Source: a virus | Virus record (IMG/VR): IMGVR_UViG_3300030202_003023 | Location: 1 to 64,000 of that record | Reading direction: 5' to 3' (one strand) | DNA: 64,000 bases | Part shown: positions 1 to 8,706 of the stretch, piece after piece | Layout of the letters: every line of letters starts with the position of its first letter | Position numbering within the stretch: position 1 is the first letter of the stretch | Notes under the pieces: generated by a model | Database searches by the model: none | What the model saw: the letters and a program-made list of their open reading frames with translations, nothing else | Told to the model about the DNA's origin: nothing | Made by a program: the position numbers and the translations under genes

Positions 1-1659
1 TTTAAACCTCTGTTAGAGGATAAGAATAAGCTGTTTTTATTGCAGAATGCCAAGTTTGATTTAAAGTTCTTGTTTAAGCACGGTATAGAAGTCAGTAATG
101 TGTATGACACTATGCTTGCTGAGTGTTTACTTACTGCAGGACATGAAGATAGGTCAGTTGGTTTAAAGACTCTTGCTATGAAATACCTTGGTGTAGACCT
201 GGACAAGAGTGTCAGAGGTAGTATACACAAAGAAGGATTATCTGATAGAGTTATTATTTATGCTGCTGATGATGTTAGGTATCTAACGCCAATCAAAGAA
301 GCACAGATGAAACAAATCAAAGAGTTACAGCTTGAGAATGTACTTAATCTTGAGAATGAAGTTGTTAAAACATTTGCTAGAATGGAGTATACAGGTGTGC
401 TTATTAACCAAGAAAAATGGTTAGAAGTTGCTATACAGGCAGAAAATAACGTAGAAACTTTAGTAACGCAATTAGACGCTATTATAGATGAAGACATTAA
501 ACTTGTTAAGTATAAACCTAAATGCATACAAGGTAATTTATTTGGTATAGAAGAACGTCATCACACTGTTAACTGGAGTAGTCCTAAACAAAAACTAGAG
601 ATTATAAAAGACTTAGATATAAAAGTAGATGATGTATCAGATAGGACGTTACAAAAGAACAAAAGAAAACATCCTATTATAGGATTACTTATTGAGTATA
701 GTAAGCAAGCTAAGCTTGCAAGCTCATTTGGTAGAGATTTTCTCAAATTTGTTAATCCTAAAACTAACAAGATACACCCTAACTATTGGCAAATATTGTC
801 AACAGGTAGGATATCTGTGTCTGAACCAAACGTTAATCAAATACCTGCAAGAGGTGAGTTAGGTGGTAAAATTCGTTCTGCATTTATACCTTCTCCAGGT
901 AAAGTTATAGTTGGTGGTGATTACAGTGGTATGGAATTAAGAATTATTGCAGCATTAAGTAAAGATCCGTTGTGGGTTAATGCTTTTAAAACTGGGCAAG
1001 ATTTGCATTCTGTATTATGTGCTGCAACATTTGGTATATCTATAACAGATGTTAAAAAACCTTTTCCAGAGAAACCTGAAAAGTCATACAGAGATGTACA
1101 GAAGACAATCAATTTTGGTTTAGCTTATGGTATGTCAAAGTTTAAGCTAGCAGATACAATGGGTATTCCTGTTGGTAAGGCTGATGAAATCATTAAAAAG
1201 TTTTTTAATGTAGTACCTGAAGTAAAGAAATTTTTAGACATGCTAGGAAATTTAGGTAAAGCTAGAGGATATATAAGAACATCTTTACCTTATAGACGCA
1301 TGAGAAGATTTAAGAAACTAGAAGAATATGTAGACCAAGTAGGTTCTAACCAAGGCTTCTATGATTTTGCTTATTTAGGTAGTGTAGAACGTGCTAGTAA
1401 AAATATGCCTATTCAAGGTACTAACGGTGATGTGATTAAACTTGCTTTATGTAGAGTTAGTGACGTAATTAAAGCAGAGAAGTGGCCTGTCAATATATTA
1501 TTGTCTGTTTATGATGAAATACAAACAGAATGTGATTATGCCAGTGCAAAAAAGTGGAAAAACAGACTTGATCAAATTATGATAGAAGCTGCAGAAGAAG
1601 TAATTAAAGACATTCCAATAGTAGTTGATTGTAGTATATCAACACATTGGAGTAAATAA
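1..1659 (+). CDS. polA: DNA polymerase, family A, with 3'-5' exonuclease domain (5' end cut by window)
   Basis: Replicative phage DNA polymerase. The frame is open from base 1, so the protein starts left of the window; the TTG at 40 is only an internal codon. Residues are numbered from that TTG. The first ~90 residues match the end of a DEDD exonuclease domain, with NAKFDLKFL just inside the window and AADDVRYL as Exo III. The polymerase domain has motif A (DYSGMELRI, D294), motif B (K355 to Y363, ending NFGLAYG) and motif C (VYDE, D492), with Tyr where His is usual. All catalytic acidic residues are present, so it should be active. It is followed after 15 bases by small genes and two helicases, as in other phage replication operons. 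Family assignment is secure; only the missing N-terminus is unknown. Confidence 0.96.
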   Translation, partial: FKPLLEDKNKLFLLQNAKFDLKFLFKHGIEVSNVYDTMLAECLLTAGHEDRSVGLKTLAMKYLGVDLDKSVRGSIHKEGLSDRVIIYAADDVRYLTPIKEAQMKQIKELQLENVLNLENEVVKTFARMEYTGVLINQEKWLEVAIQAENNVETLVTQLDAIIDEDIKLVKYKPKCIQGNLFGIEERHHTVNWSSPKQKLEIIKDLDIKVDDVSDRTLQKNKRKHPIIGLLIEYSKQAKLASSFGRDFLKFVNPKTNKIHPNYWQILSTGRISVSEPNVNQIPARGELGGKIRSAFIPSPGKVIVGGDYSGMELRIIAALSKDPLWVNAFKTGQDLHSVLCAATFGISITDVKKPFPEKPEKSYRDVQKTINFGLAYGMSKFKLADTMGIPVGKADEIIKKFFNVVPEVKKFLDMLGNLGKARGYIRTSLPYRRMRRFKKLEEYVDQVGSNQGFYDFAYLGSVERASKNMPIQGTNGDVIKLALCRVSDVIKAEKWPVNILLSVYDEIQTECDYASAKKWKNRLDQIMIEAAEEVIKDIPIVVDCSISTHWSK

Positions 1660-1674
1660 AAACTAAATATTATT

Positions 1675-1959
1675 ATGGAGAATTTAAAACAACTTCATTT
1701 AAAAGCTGCTGAGCTTTATGAAAAGCATGAAAAATCTTCAGAATATGAAAAATGTGACTATCATTTAGTGGAAACATTTGATTCTGGAGGGTATGGATAT
1801 GGTCAAAACAGAAGATTGATGTTAATAGACATTTCAACAAAGAAAATATTAACAGACGGTGGTCTAAAAAGAATTAAATCTTATATGAATCTCAGAAAAA
1901 TAGACGCTGCAAATGTCTATGACTGGGATAAACTTGTAAATCAAAACAAGGATGAGTAA
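1675..1959 (+). CDS. hypothetical protein, 94 aa
   Basis: Not recognised. A small charged soluble protein with a helical N-terminus (residues 1-25), a Gly/Tyr-rich stretch (GGYGYGQN) near residue 42, and no membrane segment or Cys cluster. It begins 15 bases after the polymerase stop behind an A/T-only leader. Its end overlaps the next gene by 8 bases (ATGAGTAA), which suggests translational coupling. Its position between polymerase and helicase suggests a replication accessory role, but this is only inference. Confidence 0.75.
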   Translation: MENLKQLHLKAAELYEKHEKSSEYEKCDYHLVETFDSGGYGYGQNRRLMLIDISTKKILTDGGLKRIKSYMNLRKIDAANVYDWDKLVNQNKDE

Positions 1960-2188
1960 AGAATTTGACGAATTTATGGATAGTGTAGAAAATATGCACT
2001 CAAACAGAAAAAAAATGACTAGAGATGCAATATACCGCCTATTAAGAGGTACTTTCCACAGTCAAAGTGGGTTATTCTTAAACAAAGAGCAATGTATGGC
2101 ACTTTGTATGGTGATTTACAATTTTAAACAAAATCAAAATTATGAGCGTTCAGAAAAACAAGGACAAAGTCCAGAGGGAAGCCCTTAA
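1952..2188 (+). CDS. hypothetical protein, 78 aa
   Basis: Not recognised. A small basic, helical protein with a Met- and Arg-rich first half (MTRDAIYRLLRG). The start overlaps the previous gene by 8 bases. The 3' end overlaps the SF2 helicase start by 47 bases in another frame, so either this gene uses its full length or the helicase starts slightly later. The only ORF on this stretch, it fits the tight packing of the operon. Confidence 0.65.
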   Translation: MSKEFDEFMDSVENMHSNRKKMTRDAIYRLLRGTFHSQSGLFLNKEQCMALCMVIYNFKQNQNYERSEKQGQSPEGSP

Positions 2189-3272
2189 TGCTTGGGTTCT
2201 TGCTGGATGTGAAGGTACTATTGAAGCTGCAACAGCTTTTGGTAAGACAAGAGTTGGCGTGTTAGCTATATCTTATTACGCCAAAAAAGCTGATTACAAG
2301 TTTAAAGCTTTGATAGTTACTCCTACAACTGCTATTCAAGAAGAATGGCGTAAGGAGTTTAAAAAATGGGGTGAGTCCCGTGTATTAAAAGAGTGTGTAG
2401 AAGTTTACTGTATAAATACTGCTAGGGAATTTGTTGGTTGCTGCTATAACATAGCAGTATTTGATGAAATCCATAACTATATTAACGGTGAAGTTAACTA
2501 CAAAGTGTTTAAGAATAATGTATTTGACAAGATTTTAGGTCTTTCAGCTAGTATTGATAATTCTATTATGTCAAGCTTAAATGAAGTAGCACCAATATGC
2601 TATGCTTTGACAGTGTATGACGCATTAGAATTAGAACTAATTAGTGAATTTACTGTGTATAATTTACCAATAGCTTTAACTGAAGAAGAAAACATGCAAT
2701 ATAAATCTCTTTCAAATGCTATAACTTATACTTGGGAAAGATTTGGTAGACAAGCATGGAAGAAGATAGGTGAACGTAAAGACATCCTTTACAAAGCAGC
2801 TAATAAATTAGATATAGTAGAGGAAATTTCAAAGTATTTTAACGGTAATTACGGTATAGTATTTAGTCAAACTAAAAATTATGCTGACCTTGTTCAAGAT
2901 ACTATTGGAGAGACTTGTGTATCACATCATTCTGGTATAACTGCCAAAAACAGACTTTTGAATCTTAAAAGGTTTGCTGATGGTAGAACAAAAGTTAAGC
3001 GTATATCTTCAGCTAAAACATTAGATGAGGGTGTTACACTACCAAGACTTGAGTTTGCTGTTATAGCATCAGGTAGTTCTAAGCCTAAGCAAATGATCCA
3101 GAGAGTTGGTAGATGTTTACGTTTAGATGTAGAGGGTAAACACGCAAGTATAATTAGGTTGTATGTTAAAGATACCGTTGAAGAAAACTGGATATCTAAT
3201 GCACAGAAAGGATTTAAAGTTGTAAATATTAATTCTATAAATGAAATAAATGTCAGTGCAGAAAATTGTTAA
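2142..3272 (+). CDS. superfamily 2 DNA/RNA helicase (DEAD/H-box fold)
   Basis: ATP-dependent nucleic-acid helicase or translocase. Helicase signatures occur in order: a Q-like segment (residues ~10-20), Walker A as TAFGKTR (31-37) in place of the usual TGxGKT, motif Ia around TPTTAIQEEW, DEIH box (108-111), motif III as SASID instead of SAT, and motif VI QRVGRCLR at about residue 320. At 376 aa it is a minimal two-RecA-domain enzyme without accessory domains. Similar short helicases accompany phage polymerases and are proposed to act in replication or recombination. It overlaps its neighbours on both sides by tens of bases. The Walker A and motif III deviations are real, but Lys36 and the DEIH acidic pair are kept, so activity is likely. 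Confidence 0.88.
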   Translation: MSVQKNKDKVQREALNAWVLAGCEGTIEAATAFGKTRVGVLAISYYAKKADYKFKALIVTPTTAIQEEWRKEFKKWGESRVLKECVEVYCINTAREFVGCCYNIAVFDEIHNYINGEVNYKVFKNNVFDKILGLSASIDNSIMSSLNEVAPICYALTVYDALELELISEFTVYNLPIALTEEENMQYKSLSNAITYTWERFGRQAWKKIGERKDILYKAANKLDIVEEISKYFNGNYGIVFSQTKNYADLVQDTIGETCVSHHSGITAKNRLLNLKRFADGRTKVKRISSAKTLDEGVTLPRLEFAVIASGSSKPKQMIQRVGRCLRLDVEGKHASIIRLYVKDTVEENWISNAQKGFKVVNINSINEINVSAENC

Positions 3273-3522
3273 GTTAACTAGAGAAAAGCTACAAATCATG
3301 TTCCATTTAATGGAGATTAAAAATGCGGACTTTAGAAAACAAGAGTATGAAGTAATGGCGCAACAGATATCAGAGGAATTTGATGTCTGTTGTACTGTTA
3401 AAATTTTAGAAGACTACTGTTATAGTAGTTGTAATTTTGAAGATTGGGAATTAGAATCTAGAAAAGTAGAGCATAATTATCACTACAATAGTCAGTATTA
3501 TGAAGATAGAAATAGACATTAA
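3250..3522 (+). CDS. hypothetical protein, 90 aa
   Basis: Not recognised. It begins inside the last 23 bases of the SF2 helicase gene and ends inside the next one. The C-terminal third is rich in Tyr, His and Asn and there are four Cys (two in FDVCC, two at YCYSSC) that could bind metal, though no known zinc-finger spacing is evident. No signal peptide or membrane helix. Confidence 0.65.
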   Translation: MSVQKIVKLTREKLQIMFHLMEIKNADFRKQEYEVMAQQISEEFDVCCTVKILEDYCYSSCNFEDWELESRKVEHNYHYNSQYYEDRNRH

Positions 3523-4048
3523 AAGGATAAGTACATATGATATAACTCCTAATGAATATGTGTTTCTTTTGTTAAGGATTTTGAAGAGACCAGTGCCTGA
3601 AATTGTAAATAATTCCGTATCTTTAAAGGTACTTCAAGACAAAGGTTTTATTAAAATAGTTGAAGGAGGCTTTGCTAAAAGACCAAAGCTTTCCAGGCTA
3701 TTTAACTCTGTAATAGAAACCTCTGAAGTAGAAAGTTGGATAGAGGAATGGCGCAGTCTGTGGCCTTCAGGAATAAAGAGTGGCGGTAAATTAGTCAAAG
3801 GTTCTAAAACTGATTGCGTTAAAAAAATGAAAGAGTTTTTAGCTAGAACTAATTACAGTAAAGATGAAATATTTGCAGCAACATTAGCTTATGTTACAGA
3901 ACGCAAAAATCATAGTTACAAATACATGTCATTAGCAAATTACTTTATTCAGAAGAACAATGATTCACCATTAGAAGCATGGTGTGAGCAAATTGCAGAA
4001 GACACTACTAGGGAAGATACTTATGGTGCTTTTCATAAAGAAATTTAA
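3500..4048 (+). CDS. hypothetical protein, 182 aa (possible helicase-loader or DNA-binding protein)
   Basis: Not firmly recognised. The N-terminal ~75 residues look like a winged-helix segment (an LLLRILKRP helix, then KVLQDKGFIKIVEGG, a typical helix-plus-wing pattern). The C-terminal half (KMKEFLAR, YKYMSLANYFI) resembles helical segments found in phage proteins encoded just before DnaB-type helicases. It is directly upstream of such a helicase with a 10-base gap. A helicase-loading or origin-binding role is inference from position and fold impression only. Confidence 0.7.
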   Translation: MKIEIDIKRISTYDITPNEYVFLLLRILKRPVPEIVNNSVSLKVLQDKGFIKIVEGGFAKRPKLSRLFNSVIETSEVESWIEEWRSLWPSGIKSGGKLVKGSKTDCVKKMKEFLARTNYSKDEIFAATLAYVTERKNHSYKYMSLANYFIQKNNDSPLEAWCEQIAEDTTREDTYGAFHKEI

Positions 4049-4058
4049 AACTTAATAT

Positions 4059-5132
4059 ATGAAGAGTGTATTTGATGAGGTTATTAATGAAGTTGATAGA
4101 GGTAGAGAAGGTTTAAACGTAGGATTACCTATGGGTTTTAAACGTTTAGTAGAATATCTACCTAATATTCAACAAAGTACTTATTATTTAATAGGTGCAG
4201 GTACTAAGGTAGGTAAGACTACTTTAGCTGATGATTGTTTCTTGTACAATCCATATGATTATCTTAAAGCTAACCCAGATTCACCTATTACATTAGACAT
4301 TGATTACTTTTCATATGAGATAGAAAAGAAAGTAAAGATAGTTAAAGGTGTAGGTAGAAAACTGTGGTGGGATCATGGTATAATAGCTGATGTAAATCAA
4401 ATATTATCTAGAGGTAACAACCATTGTTCAGATGAGCTTTACAACCTTGTAAAAGGTTATAGAGATTACTTTGAAGAAATGGAAGATGTTGTTACTATCC
4501 ATGACATGCCAGACAATCCAACTGGTATAAACAAGTATCTGTACAGAAAAGCTAATGCTTTAGGTAAAGTAGAGTACCAAGTAATAGGTAAGGACGCTGA
4601 AGGTAAAGAGATTACAAGGTTTAAGAAGTATACTCCTAATGACCCTAACAGGTACTGGATTATATTTATTGACCATATTGCTTTAATGAAAGCAGAACGA
4701 GGATTTGGTACAAAGCAGAACATTGATAAAATGTCTCAGTATTTTGTACAGCTTAGGAATAATTATGGTGCAATACCTGTAGTTATTCAGCAGCTAGCAT
4801 TTGATAGTGAGAATGACGAGCGTCATAAATCAGGTAGACTTACACCAGCAATTAAAGATTTTGGTGACAGTAAGTACACTACTAGGGACGCTAACGTTAT
4901 TATGGCTTTATTTGATCCTTCTAGGTATAATTTAGATAGATTTCAGAATTATGATATTAGAAGACTAGGAAATACATATAGAAATCTAGAAATATTAGCC
5001 AACCGTGATGGTGAACCTAATGTTAATATAGGACTTAATTTTATTGGTCCTGCAGGTACATTTAGAGAATTACCAAGAGCATCTGAAATTACAGATGAGC
5101 ATTATATGAAAGCTTCAAGTATGGAGCGTTAA
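4059..5132 (+). CDS. dnaB: DnaB-like replicative helicase
   Basis: RecA-fold hexameric replicative helicase, DnaB C-terminal domain type. Walker A is GAGTKVGKTT (residues 46-55), Walker B is IIFIDHIAL at about residue 205, and VVIQQLAF follows as the sensor/Q-loop strand. The late Arg-containing segments (RLGNTYRNLEI) fit the C-terminal subunit interface. At 357 aa it lacks the DnaB N-terminal scaffold domain, as many phage versions do, and has a long insertion between Walker A and B (residues ~65-200). The leader is A/T-only (TTAATAT before ATG). It would unwind DNA ahead of the family A polymerase, with the TOPRIM primase further downstream. Confidence 0.88.
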   Translation: MKSVFDEVINEVDRGREGLNVGLPMGFKRLVEYLPNIQQSTYYLIGAGTKVGKTTLADDCFLYNPYDYLKANPDSPITLDIDYFSYEIEKKVKIVKGVGRKLWWDHGIIADVNQILSRGNNHCSDELYNLVKGYRDYFEEMEDVVTIHDMPDNPTGINKYLYRKANALGKVEYQVIGKDAEGKEITRFKKYTPNDPNRYWIIFIDHIALMKAERGFGTKQNIDKMSQYFVQLRNNYGAIPVVIQQLAFDSENDERHKSGRLTPAIKDFGDSKYTTRDANVIMALFDPSRYNLDRFQNYDIRRLGNTYRNLEILANRDGEPNVNIGLNFIGPAGTFRELPRASEITDEHYMKASSMER

Positions 5133-5150
5133 ATTTAAATTTAAATAAGT

Positions 5151-5888
5151 ATGATTGAAATTAAATTACCTACTAAGTTAGTAAAGAGTAGTACTAGTAA
5201 TCCTAAACTTATGCTAATGTACAGTCCTCCTAAAACAGGTAAGACTACATTGTTAGCTAAGTTAGACAATTGTTTAATTATTGACCTTGAAGATGGTGCA
5301 AAGTATTTAGATGCGCTTAAAATCAATGTTAATAGTTTAGAAGAATTACAAGCTGTTGGGACAGAAATTGTCAAAGCAGGTAAGCCGTACAAGTATGTTG
5401 CAATTGACACATTAACAAGATTAGAAGAGATGTGTTTGCCAGTTGCTAAAGCTATGTACAAAAAGTCACCAATGGGTAAGAACTTTGACGGAGATTCTGT
5501 CTTAGAACTAGCTAATGGTGCAGGTTATTTATGGTTACGTAAAGCTTTTCAGTTGTGGTTAGGTAAAATTAAACATTTAGCTGATCATGTTATTCTTGTT
5601 GGTCACATTAAGGATAAATTTATTGAGAAAAAAGGTAAAGAGGTACAAGCTAAAGATATTGACTTAACTGGTAAGCTTAAACAAATCACATGCTCTGACG
5701 CAGATGCTATTGGATATTTACACAGAGGAGACAACAATGAGCTGTTGTTAAATTTCCAAAGTTCTGATGTTATTAATTGTGGTGCAAGACCTTCTCATCT
5801 AAAAGGCAAAGAAATAGTTATGGCTGAATATGATGAGAAGAATAATGATCTCAAGAACGTTGCTTGGGATAAAATTTATGTTGATTAA
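5151..5888 (+). CDS. Sak4-like RecA-family ATPase (recombination mediator)
   Basis: Single-domain RecA-fold ATPase of the phage Sak4/AAA_24 type, which promotes single-strand annealing together with a phage SSB. Walker A is SPPKTGKTT (residues 25-33), followed by the family's CLIIDLEDGA strand (41-50). Walker B is YVAIDTLTRLE at about residue 85, and a hydrophobic strand with polar end (HVILVGHIKD) comes at about 150. Length (245 aa) is normal for the family. The SSB candidate lies two genes downstream, which is the usual Sak4 neighbourhood. The leader is made only of A and T. Confidence 0.85.
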   Translation: MIEIKLPTKLVKSSTSNPKLMLMYSPPKTGKTTLLAKLDNCLIIDLEDGAKYLDALKINVNSLEELQAVGTEIVKAGKPYKYVAIDTLTRLEEMCLPVAKAMYKKSPMGKNFDGDSVLELANGAGYLWLRKAFQLWLGKIKHLADHVILVGHIKDKFIEKKGKEVQAKDIDLTGKLKQITCSDADAIGYLHRGDNNELLLNFQSSDVINCGARPSHLKGKEIVMAEYDEKNNDLKNVAWDKIYVD

Positions 5889-5902
5889 TTAAACTTTTAA
5901 AA

Positions 5903-6259
5903 ATGGTAGAGATTTCTATTAAAGCAGTGCTACAGCACTTAGAGAATGGTGTAACAAGAACCACAGACAGTAAGAACTATAACCCAGAACTTAGATCTAT
6001 TGAAGAGATTTATGAATTATCTAAAGCAGATGTAAGAGAGATGTTTAAGCATCCTTTATTAATGAACAAGAAGACAAAGCCACCAAGAGCTTTTACATTA
6101 ATTGATGATCTTACTGCAGAATTAGAAGCAGCACAAGCAGCACAGCAAGCAGCTACACCTTCTTATGGTGCACGTCCTGCACAAACTACTCAGTTGCCAA
6201 CAAATACAAACACAACTGATATTTATTTAACTGGAGAGAATTCAACAGAGCAACACTAG
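5903..6259 (+). CDS. hypothetical protein, 118 aa
   Basis: Not recognised as a named family. The first ~75 residues form a charged, mostly helical domain. A short basic patch (MNKKTKPP) and an Ala/Gln-rich helix (EAAQAAQQAA) precede a disordered Pro/Thr/Asn-rich tail. It lies between the Sak4-like ATPase and the putative SSB, so a role in single-strand DNA handling is plausible but unproven. One of the few genes here ending in TAG. Confidence 0.75.
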   Translation: MVEISIKAVLQHLENGVTRTTDSKNYNPELRSIEEIYELSKADVREMFKHPLLMNKKTKPPRAFTLIDDLTAELEAAQAAQQAATPSYGARPAQTTQLPTNTNTTDIYLTGENSTEQH

Positions 6260-6304
6260 TTGCTTCATTATTATTAATTTTTTATTTTTAAAACCCAAGT
6301 AAAC

Positions 6305-6871
6305 ATGTACGGAAGTAGATTAGACAGTAAAGGAGAAGCTATTCAAGAGAATAGCCAGTACGCAACTCCAATAGCAGGAGAAAGAGTTCAAGGCAACACT
6401 TTAGAAGGAATTGCATTAGCTGAAGACAAGGATGGAAACATTGTTGAAACTAGAGCAAATGTAGTGTTTAAACAAGCTAATGGTTCAACAGTACGTTGGA
6501 CTATCTTTGAAGCAACAGAAGATTGGCAGTTTGATAGCCTTAATAAAAATATCAAGCATTTAGCTACTAAGCTTATGACTGAAGAAGAGTACTATGCTGG
6601 TATTGAAAAAGGAGGAGCACCTACAGACTTTGTTAGTTTTATTGACAGATTATCTAAGTTATTAGTTCCTAAAGCAGCTGGTAAAATGTTCACTATTAAG
6701 TTTGTATACAAGAAAGGATATGTTACCATTCCTACTTTTCCAAACTGGATTGCATTACCAGAAAATGAAAACAGTTTAACTACTAATCCTAAGTATGATA
6801 AGTATGTTAAAGAAGAACCAACTGCTGAAGAAGATGTAGCTTCTAGTACTGTTGGTACAGATGTGTTTTAA
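6305..6871 (+). CDS. ssb: putative single-stranded DNA-binding protein
   Basis: Proposed SSB. What is seen: a 188-aa protein with beta-rich central part (TRANVVFKQANGS, VRWTIFEA), a Lys/aromatic-rich segment (KMFTIKFVYKKGYV), and an acidic disordered tail ending in DVF, like the acidic, Phe-terminated tails of bacterial SSBs that recruit partners. The neighbouring Sak4-like ATPase supports the role, since the two families usually co-occur. It has no canonical SSB signature readable by eye, so this is a context-plus-architecture call. A strong terminator follows, making it the last gene of the first transcription segment. Confidence 0.6.
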   Translation: MYGSRLDSKGEAIQENSQYATPIAGERVQGNTLEGIALAEDKDGNIVETRANVVFKQANGSTVRWTIFEATEDWQFDSLNKNIKHLATKLMTEEEYYAGIEKGGAPTDFVSFIDRLSKLLVPKAAGKMFTIKFVYKKGYVTIPTFPNWIALPENENSLTTNPKYDKYVKEEPTAEEDVASSTVGTDVF

Positions 6872-6898
6872 GCATGTCTATTTAATTTTTTAGAATTA

Positions 6899-6930
6899 GC
6901 AGGGGAACACTATAGTTCTCCTGCATTTTT
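6899..6930 (+). terminator. Rho-independent terminator after the SSB gene
   Basis: A 10-bp stem (6899-6908 pairing with 6915-6924, one G-U pair) closes a 6-base loop and is followed directly by a run of five T. It separates the polymerase-to-SSB segment from the primase gene starting at 6939, so the primase probably has its own promoter or depends on read-through. Confidence 0.85.
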
Positions 6931-6938
6931 GTCTTTAT

Positions 6939-7943
6939 ATGTATGGAAAAAGAGAGCTTACAATAGAAAACGTTAGAAATAGAGTTAATAGCTTTGATTT
7001 GTTTTCTTACTATTGTTCAACTTTTAAAGATATAAACGTAAGATTTTGCAGTGAATTAAGAGATGATAAATATCCAACATGCTGTATATATGCTTATAGT
7101 AATAAACTTTTCTATAAAGACTTTGCAACGGGTGATTCTTATGATGATATTGGGTATATTAAGGCAAAATATAATGTAGATTTTTTTACAGCTTTAGCCT
7201 ATATTAATAGAGATTTTAATTTAGATTTATGTGCAAAAACTTTAGAAGGAACTCCTACAATGCAGTTCTTTGGAGTACCAGATAAATCAATTAATCTTAA
7301 AAAATACATAAAGGAAACGTCTGTTATAAAAGTACAGGTAAGACAGTGGGGAGAAGAAGACAAATCTTTTTGGAAAAATAAATATGACTTTACTTCAAAA
7401 CAACTTAATTTTTACAAAGTATATCCAATAAAATTCTTTTGGATAAATGAAATAATGTATAGTTGTAAAAAGAACAGTTACGGTTATTATTTAGGAAATA
7501 GACAAGGTATTGCAAGATGGAAAATATATCAACCTTTGCAGCCTAGAGAAAGTAAATGGTTTTCAAATATAAATAGAGAAGACGTACAAGGAGTTACTCA
7601 ATTACCAGAAACAGGAGACACTCTATACATAACTTCAAGCTTAAAAGACATCATAGTTTTACGTAAACTTGGATTAAGTGCCGTTGCACCAAGTGCAGAA
7701 ACTACTATCATACCAGAAGATATTATCACTATGCTGAAAATAAGATTTAAAAAGCTAGTTATTTTCTATGATAATGATAATCCAGGTATAGTTGCTTCAA
7801 ATAAGCATTCAAAAATATATGGAGCAAGTGAAATATGTATACCTTTTAAACATTTATCTGAAAGCATAAAAGACCCAAGTGACTTTGTTGAAAAATACGG
7901 TTACGAGAAACTTTTAAATGTTATAAAAACAGAAGAAAAATGA
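6939..7943 (+). CDS. DnaG-like primase (TOPRIM domain)
   Basis: Makes RNA primers for replication. The N-terminal ~110 residues resemble the DnaG zinc-binding/primase entry region (RDDKYPTCCIYAYSN, then LFYKDFATG) but without a full CHC2 zinc motif. A TOPRIM fold follows at about residues 225-290: ITSSLKDIIVLRKLGL, a SAVAPSAET strand, then LVIFYDNDNPG with the DxD pair near 277-279. The Glu expected in the first TOPRIM strand is Ser here, a variation that I believe also occurs in other phage TOPRIM primases. No helicase domain is fused, consistent with the separate DnaB-like gene. Starts right after a terminator; the last 4 bases (ATGA) overlap the next gene. Confidence 0.8.
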   Translation: MYGKRELTIENVRNRVNSFDLFSYYCSTFKDINVRFCSELRDDKYPTCCIYAYSNKLFYKDFATGDSYDDIGYIKAKYNVDFFTALAYINRDFNLDLCAKTLEGTPTMQFFGVPDKSINLKKYIKETSVIKVQVRQWGEEDKSFWKNKYDFTSKQLNFYKVYPIKFFWINEIMYSCKKNSYGYYLGNRQGIARWKIYQPLQPRESKWFSNINREDVQGVTQLPETGDTLYITSSLKDIIVLRKLGLSAVAPSAETTIIPEDIITMLKIRFKKLVIFYDNDNPGIVASNKHSKIYGASEICIPFKHLSESIKDPSDFVEKYGYEKLLNVIKTEEK

Positions 7944-8083
7944 ACGAAAAACAAAAAGAAATATCACCAGCAGAAAAAATAATAGCATTATTTTTACACT
8001 TGAAAAAAACTATTCCAAATGATAGAGAGTTTGGTACAAAAATGCGTTCTGTAATGGATGCATTATTAGAAAAGAAAGCATAA
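7940..8083 (+). CDS. hypothetical small protein, 47 aa
   Basis: Not recognised. A short basic helical protein (begins MNEKQKEISP, ends ALLEKKA) with Lys-rich ends. The evidence for it being real is arrangement: the start overlaps the primase stop as ATGA and its stop overlaps the resolvase start as TAATG, filling the gap exactly between two good genes. Confidence 0.65.
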   Translation: MNEKQKEISPAEKIIALFLHLKKTIPNDREFGTKMRSVMDALLEKKA

Positions 8084-8457
8084 TGATATTTATAAGTGGA
8101 AATGTTCCAAGTAGTAAAAATAGCAAGCAATGGACAGGTCGTATGCTTATAAAATCAAAGACCACCTTGCGCTATGAAAAAGCTACTAAGGAGCAGTGGG
8201 AAGAAAACAAAGAAACATTCCTAAAATTGATTGATGGTAAGACCGTACCATATCAAATAGGATTTTATTTTGTGAGGGGAACTAGACATAAATATGATTG
8301 GGTTAATCCTGTTCAAACTATACAAGACTTAATGGTACGTTATGAGTGGTTAGAAGATGATAACATCACTATAATGTATCCAAAGCCTTTTAAAATAAAA
8401 GGTAAAATGGGACACTATGATAAAGGATGTCCTGGAGTATATATTAAAGTCTTTTAA
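8083..8457 (+). CDS. rusA: RusA-like Holliday junction resolvase
   Basis: Structure-specific endonuclease that resolves branched DNA. RusA-family features are visible: the N-terminal GNVPSSKNSKQ segment, a KYDWVNPVQTIQD element giving D72 and D82, and the LEDDN pair (D92, D93) that completes the acidic metal-binding site in DxxNxxKxxxD...DD order. The usual Lys of that element is Gln here. Length of 124 aa is normal. Translationally coupled to the 47-aa gene upstream (TAATG). Fits with Sak4-like and SSB proteins as a recombination-linked replication set. Confidence 0.8.
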   Translation: MIFISGNVPSSKNSKQWTGRMLIKSKTTLRYEKATKEQWEENKETFLKLIDGKTVPYQIGFYFVRGTRHKYDWVNPVQTIQDLMVRYEWLEDDNITIMYPKPFKIKGKMGHYDKGCPGVYIKVF

Positions 8458-8459
8458 AA

Positions 8460-8681
8460 ATGTTTAGTGACAATGTTGAAAAACAATTACGTGTTTTAGA
8501 AATTAATACTGACAAGCCTATAAACGAGATAAGGTTATTGTTAGAAACAAAATTAGATGAAACTAAAAATCTAATTAATACAAAAAGCCATCACAAGTAT
8601 GAAGAAGTGAAGGATGCTTATTCTGTATTTATGGAAGAATACACCCGCATTCTTGATCTTGGAGATGCATTATTACCATAA
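8460..8681 (+). CDS. hypothetical protein, 73 aa
   Basis: Not recognised. An all-helical, acidic 73-aa protein with heptad-like leucines and isoleucines (VEKQLRVLEINTDK, then EIRLLLETKLDETKN), probably a small coiled-coil protein. Starts 2 bases after the resolvase stop. Lies immediately upstream of the ubiquitin-like cassette but on sequence there is nothing linking it to that pathway. Confidence 0.65.
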   Translation: MFSDNVEKQLRVLEINTDKPINEIRLLLETKLDETKNLINTKSHHKYEEVKDAYSVFMEEYTRILDLGDALLP

Positions 8682-8706
8682 TTATTTAATTTTAAATTTT
8701 ATTACA

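Noticed and set aside
40-42. TTG start of the polymerase
   Set aside because: The same frame runs in from base 1 and encodes part of the exonuclease domain, so the gene starts outside the window.
8614-8706. Longer in-frame start for the ubiquitin-like gene
   Set aside because: It overlaps the 73-aa gene and adds 31 residues of hydrophobic/aromatic composition that do not fit a beta-grasp N-terminus; the Met at 8707 has a typical A/T leader.
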